A stretch of 64,000 bases of DNA from Sutcliffiella horikoshii DSM 8719 (GCA_001648575.1 LQXN01000063.1:62001-126000), one strand, 5' to 3'. Positions 49,816 to 59,671 are shown, counted from the stretch's first letter. The notes: generated by a model from the sequence alone, not told the origin. A program made the numbers and translations.

Positions 49816-51930
49816 TTAGGATACCAATTCCTGTTTTTCCCCGATGACGGAGCGCTCAAGTAATTCTGCTACGTCATATGTGCCGACGTTTTCTTCTACT
49901 TCCTTCGCTTTCGTTCCGTCTGAAAGCATGGTCAGGCAGTATGGACAGCCGGAGCTGATGACGCTTGGTGCGACTTCGAGTGCTTGTTCGGTACGGGCGA
50001 CGTTGACGCGTGTGCCTGTGTCTTCTTCCATCCACATGAGTCCTCCACCTGCTCCACAGCACATACCATTTTCGCGGCTGCGGTTCATTTCGACCACTTT
50101 GACGCCTGGGATGGCTTTTAGGATGTCACGAGGCGGCTCGTATACTTCGTTGTATCTTCCGAGGTAGCAAGAGTCGTGATACGTGATGGTTTCTTTTACC
50201 TCATGTACTGGTGTGAGTTTTCCTTGTTTCACAAGCTCTGCCAACACTTCTGTATGGTGGTAAACTTCGGCTTCGAGTCCGAAATCAGGGTACTCGTTTT
50301 TGAAAATGTTATAGGCATGCGGGTCGATTGTGACGATTTTTTTGACTTCGTTTTTCTCGAATTCTGCGATGTTGCTTGTTGCAAGCTCCTGGAAGAGGAA
50401 TTCGTTTCCTAGACGGCGCGGCGTATCTCCGGAGTTTTTCTCCTTGTTGCCGAGAATCGCAAATTTCACACCGGCTTCATTCAGTAATTTTGCGAAAGAG
50501 ATGGCGATCTTCTGGGAGCGATTGTCGAAAGATCCCATGGACCCTACCCAGAACAGGTACTCGAACTCTTCGCCTGCTTTTTTCATTTCTTTTACGGTTG
50601 GAATGCTTACTTCCGGTGCCGCTTCGCGCCAGTTTTCGCGCTCTTTGCGGTTCAGCCCCCAAGGATTTCCTTGGCGTTCGATGTTGGTCATCGCGCGCTG
50701 TGCATCGGCATCCATTTTTCCTTCTGTAAGGACCAGGTAACGGCGTAGGTCGATGATTTTATCGACATGTTCATTCATTACCGGACATTGGTCCTCACAG
50801 TTACGACAGGTCGTACATGCCCAGATCTCTTCTTCTGTGATGACATCGCCAATCAGGCTCGGGCTGTATTCGATCGTTGCCGCGCTTTCTTGTGCCCCTT
50901 TTCCGGCAGAAGCCATGGCAAGCTGATTTCCTTGTGTGTTATTGAACGCATAAGTCGGTACCCAAGGGGATTTGGACGTGATGGCCGCTCCCTTGTCCGT
51001 CAGATGATCACGGATCTTAATGATCAAATCCATCGGTGAAAGCATTTTTCCTGTGCCAGTAGCCGGACACATGTTGGTACAGCGTCCACATTCAACACAT
51101 GCGTACATATCGATCAATTGGTATTGGGTGAAGTCTTCCACTTTCCCGACACCGAATGTTTCTTGTGTTTCGTCTTCAAAATCGATCTTTTCCAATTTCC
51201 CAGCGTTGGTTGTACGGTGGAAAAATACATTCGCAGGCCCTGCAATTAAATGCGCATGCTTGGATTGCGGCACGTAGACCAGGAATGTTAATAGGAATAA
51301 CAGATGGATCCACCAGCCGACATAGAATAATGCGATGGCTGCCGTTTCGTTGATCCAGCTGAACATAAGTGCGAATAAGGATGCCACCGGCTCACTCCAT
51401 GTCAACCCATGGTCATGCCAGATAAGTCCCATTCCGTTTGAGAATAATACAGAAAGCATCAGTCCGCCGATGAACAATAGGACAAGACCGGCCTTGAAGC
51501 CTCTTTTTAAGCGAACTAATTTTTCAATGTAGCGGCGGTAGAAGGCCCAAACGACCGCAACTAGGATCATCAGCGTTACAAGCTCTTGGAAAAATGTAAA
51601 GATTGGATACAATGGTCCAAGCGGCAAATGCGCATTTGGAGCAAGCCCCTTGATGATCAGGTCAAGCGCCCCAAGCTGGACCATGATGAATCCGTAGAAG
51701 AACATGACGTGGATGATTCCACTTTTCTTATCCTTCAATAATTTTTTCTGGCCGAAAACATTGACCCAGACTTTTTCCAGTCGTTCTTTTAATTTGTTGT
51801 CGAACTCGACTTTCTTCCCTAGCTTGATAAATTGGATCCTTGTTCTGATCAAGTAAACAAATAGCGATACTGCGTAAGCGGTTACAATTATCGTTAAAAT
51901 CCAATTGGCGATTAACAAACCGTTACTCAC
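49816..51930 (-). CDS. fadF: FadF-type Fe-S oxidoreductase for acyl-CoA oxidation
   Basis: Membrane protein proposed to take electrons from acyl-CoA dehydrogenases through ETF to the quinone pool. 704 residues from the GTG at 51928-51930, eight bases after AAAGGAG. About six N-terminal helices resemble the NarI/HdrE cytochrome domain. Two 4Fe-4S clusters follow: CVECGRCTNMCP (Cys 278, 281, 284, 288) and CTTCRNCEDQCP (372, 375, 378, 382). The tail has two CCG-type motifs (CYLGRYN, CCGAGGG). A palindromic operator lies at 52055. It matches B. subtilis ywjF in place and size. Confidence 0.93.
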   Translation of the reverse strand: MSNGLLIANWILTIIVTAYAVSLFVYLIRTRIQFIKLGKKVEFDNKLKERLEKVWVNVFGQKKLLKDKKSGIIHVMFFYGFIMVQLGALDLIIKGLAPNAHLPLGPLYPIFTFFQELVTLMILVAVVWAFYRRYIEKLVRLKRGFKAGLVLLFIGGLMLSVLFSNGMGLIWHDHGLTWSEPVASLFALMFSWINETAAIALFYVGWWIHLLFLLTFLVYVPQSKHAHLIAGPANVFFHRTTNAGKLEKIDFEDETQETFGVGKVEDFTQYQLIDMYACVECGRCTNMCPATGTGKMLSPMDLIIKIRDHLTDKGAAITSKSPWVPTYAFNNTQGNQLAMASAGKGAQESAATIEYSPSLIGDVITEEEIWACTTCRNCEDQCPVMNEHVDKIIDLRRYLVLTEGKMDADAQRAMTNIERQGNPWGLNRKERENWREAAPEVSIPTVKEMKKAGEEFEYLFWVGSMGSFDNRSQKIAISFAKLLNEAGVKFAILGNKEKNSGDTPRRLGNEFLFQELATSNIAEFEKNEVKKIVTIDPHAYNIFKNEYPDFGLEAEVYHHTEVLAELVKQGKLTPVHEVKETITYHDSCYLGRYNEVYEPPRDILKAIPGVKVVEMNRSRENGMCCGAGGGLMWMEEDTGTRVNVARTEQALEVAPSVISSGCPYCLTMLSDGTKAKEVEENVGTYDVAELLERSVIGEKQELVS

Positions 51931-52054
51931 ATCTCCCACTCCTTTCGTGTCCCCTTTAAATGTCGGCCGTTTACGTGTTATTTGTAACGAAAGAGCCTCA
52001 ATGTTTGGAAAGAATATAATTTTCAGAACTTTAGTAATTTATCTTTATCTTATA

Positions 52055-52072
52055 ACTGAATGAGCATTCAGT
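52055..52072. promoter_or_regulatory. FadR-like palindrome upstream of fadF
   Basis: ACTGAATG-AG-CATTCAGT, a perfect 18-bp palindrome, 125 bp upstream of the fadF start. It resembles the TGAATGA...TCATTCA box of B. subtilis FadR, but with closer half-sites. Confidence 0.65.
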
Positions 52073-52168
52073 CAACACATTTAGTTGAATTCTTGCGGCT
52101 TATTTTAAAGGAATCTGGGTATAGGTAATTAGTTATAGGAGAAGAAAGTGCATTGAGAAATTCAGTGT

Positions 52169-52258
52169 GCTGTTGATTCCGCATTGGTCTGCGCTTTCCG
52201 CGGGGTGGCGCTAAGTAACAACACCCCTTCTGGAGACTTCGCTTCAATTAACAACCAG
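52169..52258 (+). repeat. Dispersed repeat family A, copy 5 (short)
   Basis: 90 bp from GCTGTTGATTCCGC to CAATTAACAACCAG; keeps TGCGCTTTCCGCGGGG and TCTGGAGACTTCGC but lacks the middle block. Located between the divergent fadF and clsB genes. Confidence 0.75.
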
Positions 52259-52347
52259 AGATTAAGTATTCGGTTTTTCAGTGGCCACAGGATAAGATTG
52301 CCGGGTTCCGTAAAAACTAAATGGACGTGTATGCGGGAGGGAAAAAC

Positions 52348-53553
52348 ATGGAAGCAGTAATGTATTTTTTATTGGGGATAGCCTTATTTATTATCTGGCT
52401 CGCATTGGATCTACATCTGGGAAGAAAGAAGCACTTGAAAGAGGCAAAAAGGCTGAAATTCCCAAAGAGGCAGGGTGATATTCAACTCTACTCCGACGGG
52501 AACCTTCTGTATAAGGATTTGTTTGATGATATGCGCAATGCAACCCATCATATCCACTCCCTTTTTTACATGGTCCGCAATGACCATGCGAGTAAAGAGT
52601 TTTTGTCCATTTTGAAGGAAAAGGCGGATCAAGGCCTTGAAGTGCGGCTCCTCCTTGATTATTTCGGTTCTTTTGATGTAAAAAAAGATACAGTGAAAGA
52701 GTTGAAATCCCATGGCATCGAAGTGGAATTCTATCATAAGCCGGCATTTCCGTTTTTCTTTTTCAGCATCAATCAACGGAACCATCGGAAGATTACGGTG
52801 GTGGATGGAAAGATTGGGTATGTTGGCGGTTTTAATATCGGAAAAGAGTATTTGGGACAGGATTCTGAGTTTGGTGTTTGGCGGGATTATCATTTGAGAC
52901 TTATAGGTGAAGGTGTCCAGGACCTGCAATCACAGTTCTTCCAAAACTGGGAGCAGGCCGGGGACTTCCCTTCTAAGGAGTGGGGAGAAGCTTATTATCC
53001 TGCTGCGGCGTCTGGGCCGATTACCCATGAGCTTGTACCGACAAATGGCGGTCACTTAACAAAGACATTTCTCTCACTTATGGAGCGTGCGGAGAAATCC
53101 ATCATCATCGGTACGCCTTATTTCATTCCAAGTGAGCCGTTATTGAAGGAAATATTGAGTGCGTTGAAACGAGGAGTGAAAGTGACGGTCCTTGTTCCTG
53201 CCAAAGCGGATCATCCTTTAGTCATGGACGCCGCCTTCCCATATTTTAAAGCGATCATTCCTGCCGGGGCTGAAGTGTATCGATTTTATCTTGGCTTTTA
53301 TCATGCCAAGGTGATGGTGATAGATGATCATACCTGTGATATTGGAACGGCGAATTTTGATAATCGCAGCTTGTTTTTGAACAATGAAATAAATTGTTTG
53401 ATTTATGATAAGGAGTTTGTACAGCGGACGGTCGAGGAGATTCACAAAGATATCCACAACTCGGAAAAGTTAACGTTGGAGTTTATTGAGAAGCGCTCCT
53501 TGATCGCCAAGGGCAGAGAACTGCTTTCTAAGTTTTTTGCGCCGCTGATGTGA
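52348..53553 (+). CDS. clsB: Cardiolipin synthase, ClsB/YwjE type
   Basis: Phospholipase D superfamily enzyme that joins two phosphatidylglycerols to cardiolipin. 401 residues from MEAVMYFLLGIALF with GGGAGGGAAAAAC upstream; one N-terminal transmembrane helix, shorter than the two-helix ClsA form. HKD motifs: His146-Lys148-Asp153 (NHRKITVVDG) and His319-Lys321-Asp326 (YHAKVMVIDD). Plus strand, divergent from fadF, followed 24 bp later by uvsE; same arrangement as B. subtilis ywjE-ywjD. Confidence 0.93.
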   Translation: MEAVMYFLLGIALFIIWLALDLHLGRKKHLKEAKRLKFPKRQGDIQLYSDGNLLYKDLFDDMRNATHHIHSLFYMVRNDHASKEFLSILKEKADQGLEVRLLLDYFGSFDVKKDTVKELKSHGIEVEFYHKPAFPFFFFSINQRNHRKITVVDGKIGYVGGFNIGKEYLGQDSEFGVWRDYHLRLIGEGVQDLQSQFFQNWEQAGDFPSKEWGEAYYPAAASGPITHELVPTNGGHLTKTFLSLMERAEKSIIIGTPYFIPSEPLLKEILSALKRGVKVTVLVPAKADHPLVMDAAFPYFKAIIPAGAEVYRFYLGFYHAKVMVIDDHTCDIGTANFDNRSLFLNNEINCLIYDKEFVQRTVEEIHKDIHNSEKLTLEFIEKRSLIAKGRELLSKFFAPLM

Positions 53554-53577
53554 TTTTTGAAAGGAGAAGGTTGTTGC

Positions 53578-54531
53578 ATGAGGATTCGTTTCGGCTTTGT
53601 ATCGCAGTCATGGACACTTTGGGAAGCCTCCCCTGCCAGAGCACTGACCTATACACGGTATAAACAGATGTCTCCTGATGAGGGAAGGGAAAAACTGCTT
53701 TCGGTGACCAGGGAGAATTTAAGAAATACGCTGAGGACCATCTACTACTGCATCGCTCATGAGATTCAAGTGTTCCGCTTCTCTTCTTCCATCGTCCCGC
53801 TTGCTACCCATCCTCATGTGAAGTGGGATTTTGTAAAGGAATTTGAGGCTGAATTCAGGGAGATCGGGGATCTGGTGAAGGAATATGGGATGCGTTCGAG
53901 CTTTCATCCCAATCAATTTACTCTTTTCACGAGTGATAAGCCGCATATTACAGAGAATGCGGTGATTGATATGGTCTATCATTATGAGATGCTGAAGGCG
54001 ATGGGGCTTGAAGATGAGGGTACCATCAATATACATGTTGGTGGGGCGTATGGGAACAAAGAGCTTGCTTTGGAGCGGTTCAGGGAAAATATTGTTTCGC
54101 TTCCTGATGAGGTGCGGGCGAGAATGACGCTTGAGAATGATGATAAGACCTATACGACGGAGGAAACCTTGGTGCTGTGCGAGGAGCTTGGGATCCCGCT
54201 TGCATTTGATTACCATCATGAGTACGCCAATCCAAGTTCGGTGTCGTGGGAGGAACTGCTGCCGCGGGTGTATGCGACGTGGAAGGATATCGGGATCATT
54301 CCAAAGATACATATCTCCTCCCCTATTTCGGAAAAGAAATTGAGGCACCATGCGGATTTTGTGGATGTACAATTTGTGATGGAGTTTTTGAAAGTAGTGG
54401 TTGGGCTGGACCAAGATGTCGATTTCATGGTGGAAGCAAAAAGAAAAGACGAAGCCGCACTGCAGCTCTGCGAAGAAATCGGGCAAATCCGTGGGGTGAA
54501 GAGGATTAGCGGTGGTGCGGTGGAGTGGTGA
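53578..54531 (+). CDS. uvsE: UV damage endonuclease UvsE
   Basis: TIM-barrel endonuclease that nicks 5' of cyclobutane dimers and 6-4 photoproducts. 317 residues from MRIRFGFVSQSW. Metal-ligand segments SFHPNQFTLF, INIHVGGAYGNKE, LENDDKTYT, FDYHHEYANP and PKIHISSP are all present. AAAGGAG is 11 bases upstream. In B. subtilis ywjD it protects spores and cells from UV. Ends in a strong inverted repeat shared with the opposing XapX gene. Confidence 0.92.
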   Translation: MRIRFGFVSQSWTLWEASPARALTYTRYKQMSPDEGREKLLSVTRENLRNTLRTIYYCIAHEIQVFRFSSSIVPLATHPHVKWDFVKEFEAEFREIGDLVKEYGMRSSFHPNQFTLFTSDKPHITENAVIDMVYHYEMLKAMGLEDEGTINIHVGGAYGNKELALERFRENIVSLPDEVRARMTLENDDKTYTTEETLVLCEELGIPLAFDYHHEYANPSSVSWEELLPRVYATWKDIGIIPKIHISSPISEKKLRHHADFVDVQFVMEFLKVVVGLDQDVDFMVEAKRKDEAALQLCEEIGQIRGVKRISGGAVEW

Positions 54532-54583
54532 AGAGGTAAAGAGGGGTCTGACCCGCTGTGCGGTGATGAGGTGGAGTGATAAA

Positions 54584-54632
54584 GAGGGGTCTGACCCTCA
54601 CCGCTCTAATGCGGTGAAGGGCCAGACCCCTC
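54584..54632. terminator. Family B hairpin between uvsE and the XapX gene
   Basis: GAGGGGTCTGACCCT, CACCGC, loop TCTAAT, GCGGTG, AGGGCCAGACCCCTC: about 21 pairs. A second half-copy, GAGGGGTCTGACCCGC, precedes it at 54541. It can end both convergent transcripts. Confidence 0.8.
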
Positions 54633-54663
54633 TTCTTGTGCTTTTATGTTGATTGACGGTTTT

Positions 54664-54840
54664 TTAGTTGCTTGATTGGAAGATCGGGGCTATCCAGGTG
54701 AAGAGGCGATAGCCTAGGTAGATGCCGACGATTCCTACGATGCCGGAGAATACGGGTGGTGCTGGGATTGGCAGGCGGAATAGAGCGAAGAGGAATCCTA
54801 CGACCATGCCGGTTGCTAGTGCGAGTATGCTTTCTTTCAT
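54664..54840 (-). CDS. XapX domain protein
   Basis: Small gene of 58 codons; translation begins MKESILALATGMVVGFLFAL and continues FRLPIPAPPVFSGIVG, then IVGIYLGYRLFTW. The PxPAPPxxxGxxGIxGIxxG pattern across two membrane helices is the XapX (DUF1427) signature. AAGGGAG lies eight bases before the ATG. Function is unknown; XapX proteins are small membrane proteins. Convergent with uvsE. Confidence 0.85.
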   Translation of the reverse strand: MKESILALATGMVVGFLFALFRLPIPAPPVFSGIVGIVGIYLGYRLFTWIAPIFQSSN

Positions 54841-54884
54841 TGTTAAAACTCCCTTGTTGTTTTTGTCTTTGTTGTTATTTTGGC

Positions 54885-54928
54885 CAAAAGAAAGCTCTCT
54901 ACTCTAATTTCAGGGTAGAGAGCTTTCT
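54885..54928 (-). terminator. Terminator of argS
   Basis: On the minus strand AGAAAGCTCTCTAC and GTAGAGAGCTTTCT, a perfect 14-bp stem with a 12-base loop, then TTTT; five bases after the stop codon. Confidence 0.92.
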
Positions 54929-54932
54929 GGCA

Positions 54933-56603
54933 TTACATCTTCTCTGGTGCTGAAACCCCGATGAGCTTAAGTGCATCCTCTAACGTGGTTTGCACTGCTT
55001 TCATCAACCCAAGTCGTGCTTTGGATTTTTCCTGGTTGTCTGCATCCAGAACTTTTTCCGCATTGTAGAAGCTGTGAAGCGCGGAGGCAAGTTCAAATGT
55101 GTAATTTGTGATACGGTGCGGGATGCGTTTTTCTGCCGCTTCCGCAACCGCAAGCGGGTATTCACCTAGCTTTTTCAAAAGGTCGATCTCTTTTTCAGAA
55201 GAGATGTGTTCAAGCGCGAGGTCCCCATCCAGGCTTAAGCCTTGCTCTTCCCCTTGGCGAAGCATGCTGCAAATACGTGCGTGCGCGTATTGTGCATAGA
55301 ATACCGGGTTTTCGTTGGACTGGGAGACTGCCAGGTCCATGTCAAAGTCTAGATGCGTGTCACCTGAACGCATCGCGAAGAAGTAACGTACTGCATCAAG
55401 CCCCACTTCTTCCATCAAGTCGCGCATCGTCACCGCTTTACCTGTACGCTTGCTCATTTTCATCTTTTCGCCGTTTTGGAAAAGGTGGACAAGCTGGATG
55501 ATTTCCACTTCCAGTGCGTCTTTTCCGTAACCAAGTGCTTCAATGGCTGCTTTCATACGAGGGATGTAACCGTGGTGGTCTGCTCCCCAGATGTTGATCA
55601 GCTTGTCATGGCCGCGCTTCAACTTGTCCTGGTGGTACGCGATGTCAGGCGTCAAATATGTGTAAGAACCGTCATTTTTAATCAGAACACGGTTTTTGTC
55701 ATCGCCGAATTCAGTGGAGCGGAACCATGTCGCTCCCTCTTCTTCATATATGTGGCCCTGTTCGCGAAGGGTCGATAGTGCCTCGTCGATTTTCCCGTTG
55801 TTGTAAAGGGATGTCTCGGAGTACCAAACATCAAAACGGACACGGAATTCTTCTAGGTCCTGTTGCAGTTTTTTCATTTCGTATTTCAAGCCGTATTCAC
55901 GGAAAAAGCTACGGCGGTCCTCTTCTGATTCGTTGACGAAACGGTCGCCGAACTCATCTGCGATTGCCTGGCCGATCCCGATGATGTCTTTTCCATGATA
56001 GCCGTCTTCCGGCATTTCCATCTCTTGTCCAAGCGCCTGGAAGTAACGGGCCTCAACGGAAAGCGCCAAGTTGTTGATCTGGTTACCTGCGTCGTTGATG
56101 TAATATTCGCGGGTTACTTCATATCCAGCCTTATCAAGTACATTACAGAGGGAATCCCCCACTGCCGCACCACGGGCATGTCCAAGGTGAAGGTCGCCTG
56201 TAGGGTTTGCTGAAACAAACTCGACATTTATCTTTTCGCCTTTACCGACATTTGAACTTCCGTAGTTGGAACCTTCTTTAAGGATTGTCGGAATCAAGTC
56301 CGTAAGATAAGCATTGTCCATGTAAAAGTTGATGAAGCCAGGTCCTGCGATATCGATTTTTTTGATGGATGCTTTGGATTGATCGAAGTTTTTCACGATT
56401 TCTTCTGCAATCATGCGAGGCGCTTTTTTCGCAACGCGTGCAAGCTGCATTGCCATATTGGTGGAGTAGTCTCCATTTGCTTTGTCCTTCGGTGTTTCCA
56501 AGACAACCGCCGGGATCTGCTCCTCTGTTGCCAAGCCTGCTTTAAGAACGGAAGCTTTTATCTCTTCTTTCAGGCGTTCTTGTACTTGTTCTACAATATT
56601 CAT
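54933..56603 (-). CDS. argS: Arginyl-tRNA synthetase
   Basis: Class I synthetase of 556 residues that charges tRNA-Arg. N-terminal tRNA D-loop-binding domain (1-115), HIGH-type motif HLGHARGA at 139-146, a KMSKR motif in [18 protein letters not shown], and the C-terminal anticodon-binding DALR domain ending [11 protein letters not shown]. The start overlaps the ywiB stop by four bases, so the pair is coupled. No T-box is visible in the leader of the pair. Confidence 0.98.
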   Translation of the reverse strand: MNIVEQVQERLKEEIKASVLKAGLATEEQIPAVVLETPKDKANGDYSTNMAMQLARVAKKAPRMIAEEIVKNFDQSKASIKKIDIAGPGFINFYMDNAYLTDLIPTILKEGSNYGSSNVGKGEKINVEFVSANPTGDLHLGHARGAAVGDSLCNVLDKAGYEVTREYYINDAGNQINNLALSVEARYFQALGQEMEMPEDGYHGKDIIGIGQAIADEFGDRFVNESEEDRRSFFREYGLKYEMKKLQQDLEEFRVRFDVWYSETSLYNNGKIDEALSTLREQGHIYEEEGATWFRSTEFGDDKNRVLIKNDGSYTYLTPDIAYHQDKLKRGHDKLINIWGADHHGYIPRMKAAIEALGYGKDALEVEIIQLVHLFQNGEKMKMSKRTGKAVTMRDLMEEVGLDAVRYFFAMRSGDTHLDFDMDLAVSQSNENPVFYAQYAHARICSMLRQGEEQGLSLDGDLALEHISSEKEIDLLKKLGEYPLAVAEAAEKRIPHRITNYTFELASALHSFYNAEKVLDADNQEKSKARLGLMKAVQTTLEDALKLIGVSAPEKM

Positions 56604-57055
56604 CTTGCCTGTTCCTCCTCGTAGTTGATTGTTATCAAGTATTGACCGGTTATTTGGTCTTGAACCTTCAATTTATAGTCGAGCTGCAAACAGCCTCTTT
56701 TCTTATCGGAATCCTTCATCATGACCACTTTTTCGGTTTCGGTTTCAAACTGGAATCCTGCACCAGCGCCCTGGTAGCTTCCTTCTGTCGTTTCACCGGC
56801 ACGGAAGGATTGCAGCATATTGATGTCCCCTGAGCGTTTCAGGCGTACTTCTTTGTCTGTAATTTTATAAAAACAATCGACCTTCTCCTTCCCTTCGAGT
56901 TCCTCCGAGAAGACGATGTATTCTGATTCACCTTTTATGTAGTATTGACCATCTGCTCCAAACACAACAAATTCCCTGTCATTATCCGCATGTATTATTT
57001 CCGACTGGAACGTCACCTTTATCGGCATTTTTAAGTGATTTTGATTGTCTGCCAT
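56600..57055 (-). CDS. ywiB: DUF1934 family protein YwiB
   Basis: 151 residues from [28 protein letters not shown] is better placed for this ATG than for the GTG three codons up. DUF1934 members form a lipocalin-like beta barrel; here [21 protein letters not shown] and [20 protein letters not shown] are the recognisable strands. The role is unknown, but the family is tied to argS in Bacillaceae, as here by an ATGA overlap. A 21-bp repeat array lies 200 bp upstream. Confidence 0.88.
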   Translation of the reverse strand: MADNQNHLKMPIKVTFQSEIIHADNDREFVVFGADGQYYIKGESEYIVFSEELEGKEKVDCFYKITDKEVRLKRSGDINMLQSFRAGETTEGSYQGAGAGFQFETETEKVVMMKDSDKKRGCLQLDYKLKVQDQITGQYLITINYEEEQAR

Positions 57056-57260
57056 CTGGCCCACATCCTTTTATCTTTAACGCTTATTGGTTCGCGTCGA
57101 TTTATCTATAACCTTCATAGTATAAAACAACTAGTGGTGGGAGTTCAATAGAGGATATGGTTTAGGGAGGGGGAAATTGATGGAATATGGCGGTGGAATT
57201 GGTTGGTTCGGCCGGGTTTGGGTGAATGATTTTGGGTTTGTACACGGGGCAATTTGGCTT

Positions 57261-57469
57261 GTGACGGGATTTTTAGTGGTTGTGAAGGGATTCTAAGGAG
57301 TAATGATGGGATTTTGTTGAATTGTGACGGGATTTTAGTCCGTTATGACGGGATTCCAATTTTCTACACTTCTTTCTTCTCTAAAAATAAGTGAGGTAGT
57401 AGGATTGTGACGGGATTATCGCTTGTTATGACGGGATTCCACACTTTTGTGAAGGGATTAGATTGGACA
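57261..57469. repeat. 21-bp repeat array 2 (5 + gap + 3 units)
   Basis: Cores RTGANGGGATT start at 57261, 57282, 57303, 57324 and 57345, each 21 apart; then 62 bp later at 57407, 57428 and 57449. The layout is the same as array 1 to within one base. It occupies the gap between the speB terminator and ywiB; the rest of 57056-57575 shows no other signal. Confidence 0.92.
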
Positions 57470-57514
57470 CATAATCATTCGTGGTATTTTCTTCGCATAT
57501 TAAAACAAATCTTT

Positions 57515-57562
57515 TTAAAAAACCCGTCCCCCGAGCACTCACGTAAGCGCTCAGAAAACGGG
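57515..57562 (-). terminator. Terminator of speB
   Basis: On the minus strand CCCGTTTTCTGAGCGC pairs in two blocks (CCCGT/ACGGG and GAGCGC/GTGCTC) around TTACGTGA, followed by six T. Confidence 0.75.
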
Positions 57563-57575
57563 ATAGCCAGATAAT

Positions 57576-58448
57576 TTATTTCACCCAACCTAAAATCATT
57601 TCACGAATCAGCTTGCTCGCTGTGTTGGCAGTCTGCTCGGAAGTGTCATAGATTGGTGCTACTTCCACAAGATCCGCTCCGACAACGTTTACTTCAGAGC
57701 CTGCAATAGCGTGGATGGATGCAAGCAGTTCACGGGATGTGATGCCGCCGCAATCCACCGTTCCAGTTCCTGGTGCGTGGGCAGGGTCAAGGACGTCGAT
57801 GTCGATCGTTACATAAACCGGTCTGCCGACAAGTGTCGGAAGGATTTCCTTCAATGGCTCAAGCACCTCGAATTTGGAGATGTGCATGCCGACTTCCTTT
57901 GCCCATTGGAACTCTTCCTTCATGCCGGAACGGATTCCGAATGAGTACACATTTGTCGGTCCGATCAGATTTGCTGCTTTCTTGATCGGTGTGGAGTGGG
58001 AAAGCGGCTCGCCTTCGTAGTCGTCACGAAGATCTGTGTGAGCATCCATGTGGATGATGGCAAGGTCCGGATACTTTTTGTACATCGCCTTGATGACAGG
58101 CCATGATACAAGGTGCTCTCCGCCCATTCCAAGAGGGAACTTGTCTTTTTCTAAAAGGCTGTCGATGTATTCTTCAATCATTTCGATGCTTTTTTGCGGA
58201 TTGCCGAATGGCAAAGGGATGTCGCCTGCATCAAAGTATTTCACTTCTTCCAGTTCGCGGTCAAGATACGGACTGTACTCTTCAAGTCCGATGGATACTT
58301 CGCGGATACGGGCAGGGCCGAAACGGGATCCCGGACGGTAACTCACTGTCCAGTCCATCGGCATGCCGTAAATCACTGCCTGGCTATCTTCAAAGCTTGG
58401 GTGGCTCTTAATAAACACGTTGCCTGAATATGCTTCATCAAAACGCAT
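57576..58448 (-). CDS. speB: Agmatinase
   Basis: Ureohydrolase that makes putrescine and urea from agmatine. 290 residues; manganese ligands in GGEH (109-112), DAHTD (135-139) and DIDVLDP (216-222), with AHAPGTGT as the substrate loop. AAAGGAGGAAACC is upstream. Follows speE by 78 bp; together they give putrescine then spermidine, so arginine decarboxylase must be encoded elsewhere. Confidence 0.96.
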   Translation of the reverse strand: MRFDEAYSGNVFIKSHPSFEDSQAVIYGMPMDWTVSYRPGSRFGPARIREVSIGLEEYSPYLDRELEEVKYFDAGDIPLPFGNPQKSIEMIEEYIDSLLEKDKFPLGMGGEHLVSWPVIKAMYKKYPDLAIIHMDAHTDLRDDYEGEPLSHSTPIKKAANLIGPTNVYSFGIRSGMKEEFQWAKEVGMHISKFEVLEPLKEILPTLVGRPVYVTIDIDVLDPAHAPGTGTVDCGGITSRELLASIHAIAGSEVNVVGADLVEVAPIYDTSEQTANTASKLIREMILGWVK

Positions 58449-58470
58449 GGGCGGTTTCCTCCTTTAATTA

Positions 58471-58514
58471 AGGGGTCTGACCCTTAGCGCTTTAACGCGC
58501 TGAGGGTCAGACCC
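58471..58514. repeat. Family B hairpin in the speE-speB gap
   Basis: AGGGGTCTGACCCT, TAGCGC, loop TTTAAC, GCGCTG, AGGGTCAGACCCCT: a stem of about 20 pairs. Same outer arms as the site at 54.6 kb, with a different inner stem. It lies within the speE-speB transcript, so it could attenuate speB. Confidence 0.8.
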
Positions 58515-58526
58515 CTCTTTACCTCT

Positions 58527-59354
58527 TTACTTCACTAAATCAGCAACAAATTTAGGTAGGGCGAATGCTGCTTTGTGCAGGTCTTTTGTGTAGTATTTTG
58601 TTTCGATTTCGTGGAAGCGGTCTTCGCTTACTTCCAGTGGGTCGTGTTTTTTGGATCCGATGGTGAATGTCCACATGCCGCTTGGGTATGTTGGGATGTT
58701 TGCGATGTATAGGCGTGTAATCGGGAAGATTTCACGTACGTCGCGTTGTACATTTGTGATCAGTTCCGGTGTGAACCATGGGTTGTCCGTTTGTGCCACG
58801 AATACGCCGTCTTCTTTTAACGCTCTGGAGATTCCTGCGTAGAAGCCTTTTGTGAACAGGTTTACAGCGGGTCCAACTGGCTCCGTGGAGTCTACCATGA
58901 TGACGTCATACTCGTTTTCGCTTTCTGCGATATGCATGAAGCCGTCGCCGACCTTCACTTCAACGCGCTCATTTTCAAGCTCGCCTGCAATTTCAGGAAG
59001 ATACTTTTTGGAGTACTCGATTACTTTTCCGTCGATTTCTACGAGTGTCGCTTTTTTAACGCTTGGGTGCTTCAGGACTTCGCGAATTACGCCGCCGTCT
59101 CCTCCGCCTACTACCAATACGTTCTCAGGGTTCGGGTGTGTGAACAATGGAACGTGTGCCACCATTTCGTGGTATACGAACTCGTCTTTTTGCGTTGTCA
59201 TGACCATGCCGTCCAATACAAGCATGTTGCCGAACTCTTCTGTTTCTACCATATCAAGCTTTTGGAATTCCGTCTGCTCTGTATGTAAAGTGCGTTTGAT
59301 TTTCGCTGTGATCCCGAAGTTTTTTGTCTGATATTCTGTGTACCATAATTCCAT
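58527..59354 (-). CDS. speE: Spermidine synthase
   Basis: Aminopropyltransferase that makes spermidine from putrescine and decarboxylated SAM. 275 residues from [15 protein letters not shown]; a TTG four codons upstream is an alternative start nearer the ribosome binding site GGAAGGGA. SAM site [14 protein letters not shown], catalytic Asp in [11 protein letters not shown], putrescine loop [10 protein letters not shown]. Pairs with speB. Confidence 0.96.
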   Translation of the reverse strand: MELWYTEYQTKNFGITAKIKRTLHTEQTEFQKLDMVETEEFGNMLVLDGMVMTTQKDEFVYHEMVAHVPLFTHPNPENVLVVGGGDGGVIREVLKHPSVKKATLVEIDGKVIEYSKKYLPEIAGELENERVEVKVGDGFMHIAESENEYDVIMVDSTEPVGPAVNLFTKGFYAGISRALKEDGVFVAQTDNPWFTPELITNVQRDVREIFPITRLYIANIPTYPSGMWTFTIGSKKHDPLEVSEDRFHEIETKYYTKDLHKAAFALPKFVADLVK

Positions 59355-59671
59355 TTTGTACAACATTCCCTTCCAAAATAAAATGATCTATCTGATTTAT
59401 TGCCAAAAGCGTTAGTTTCTATCGTTAAATGCTCGTTTTTATCGTTCCCTATCGATAAAAATTGAAACATTGAGTTCACGGGATTATATGCTTTGGCGAC
59501 CGACAAACAACCGTCTCCGCTTTTCTAATCACCAAGAAAAAAGTATAGATGAATCTAGCGAAAATTCAAGTGTTAATTTTATTTTTTCATAAATGTTTAA
59601 AAAGGTTCAAAGAATTTCATACTAGGAAATAAAAACTTCTTATGTACTATATTATTTTGATCCTATATATA

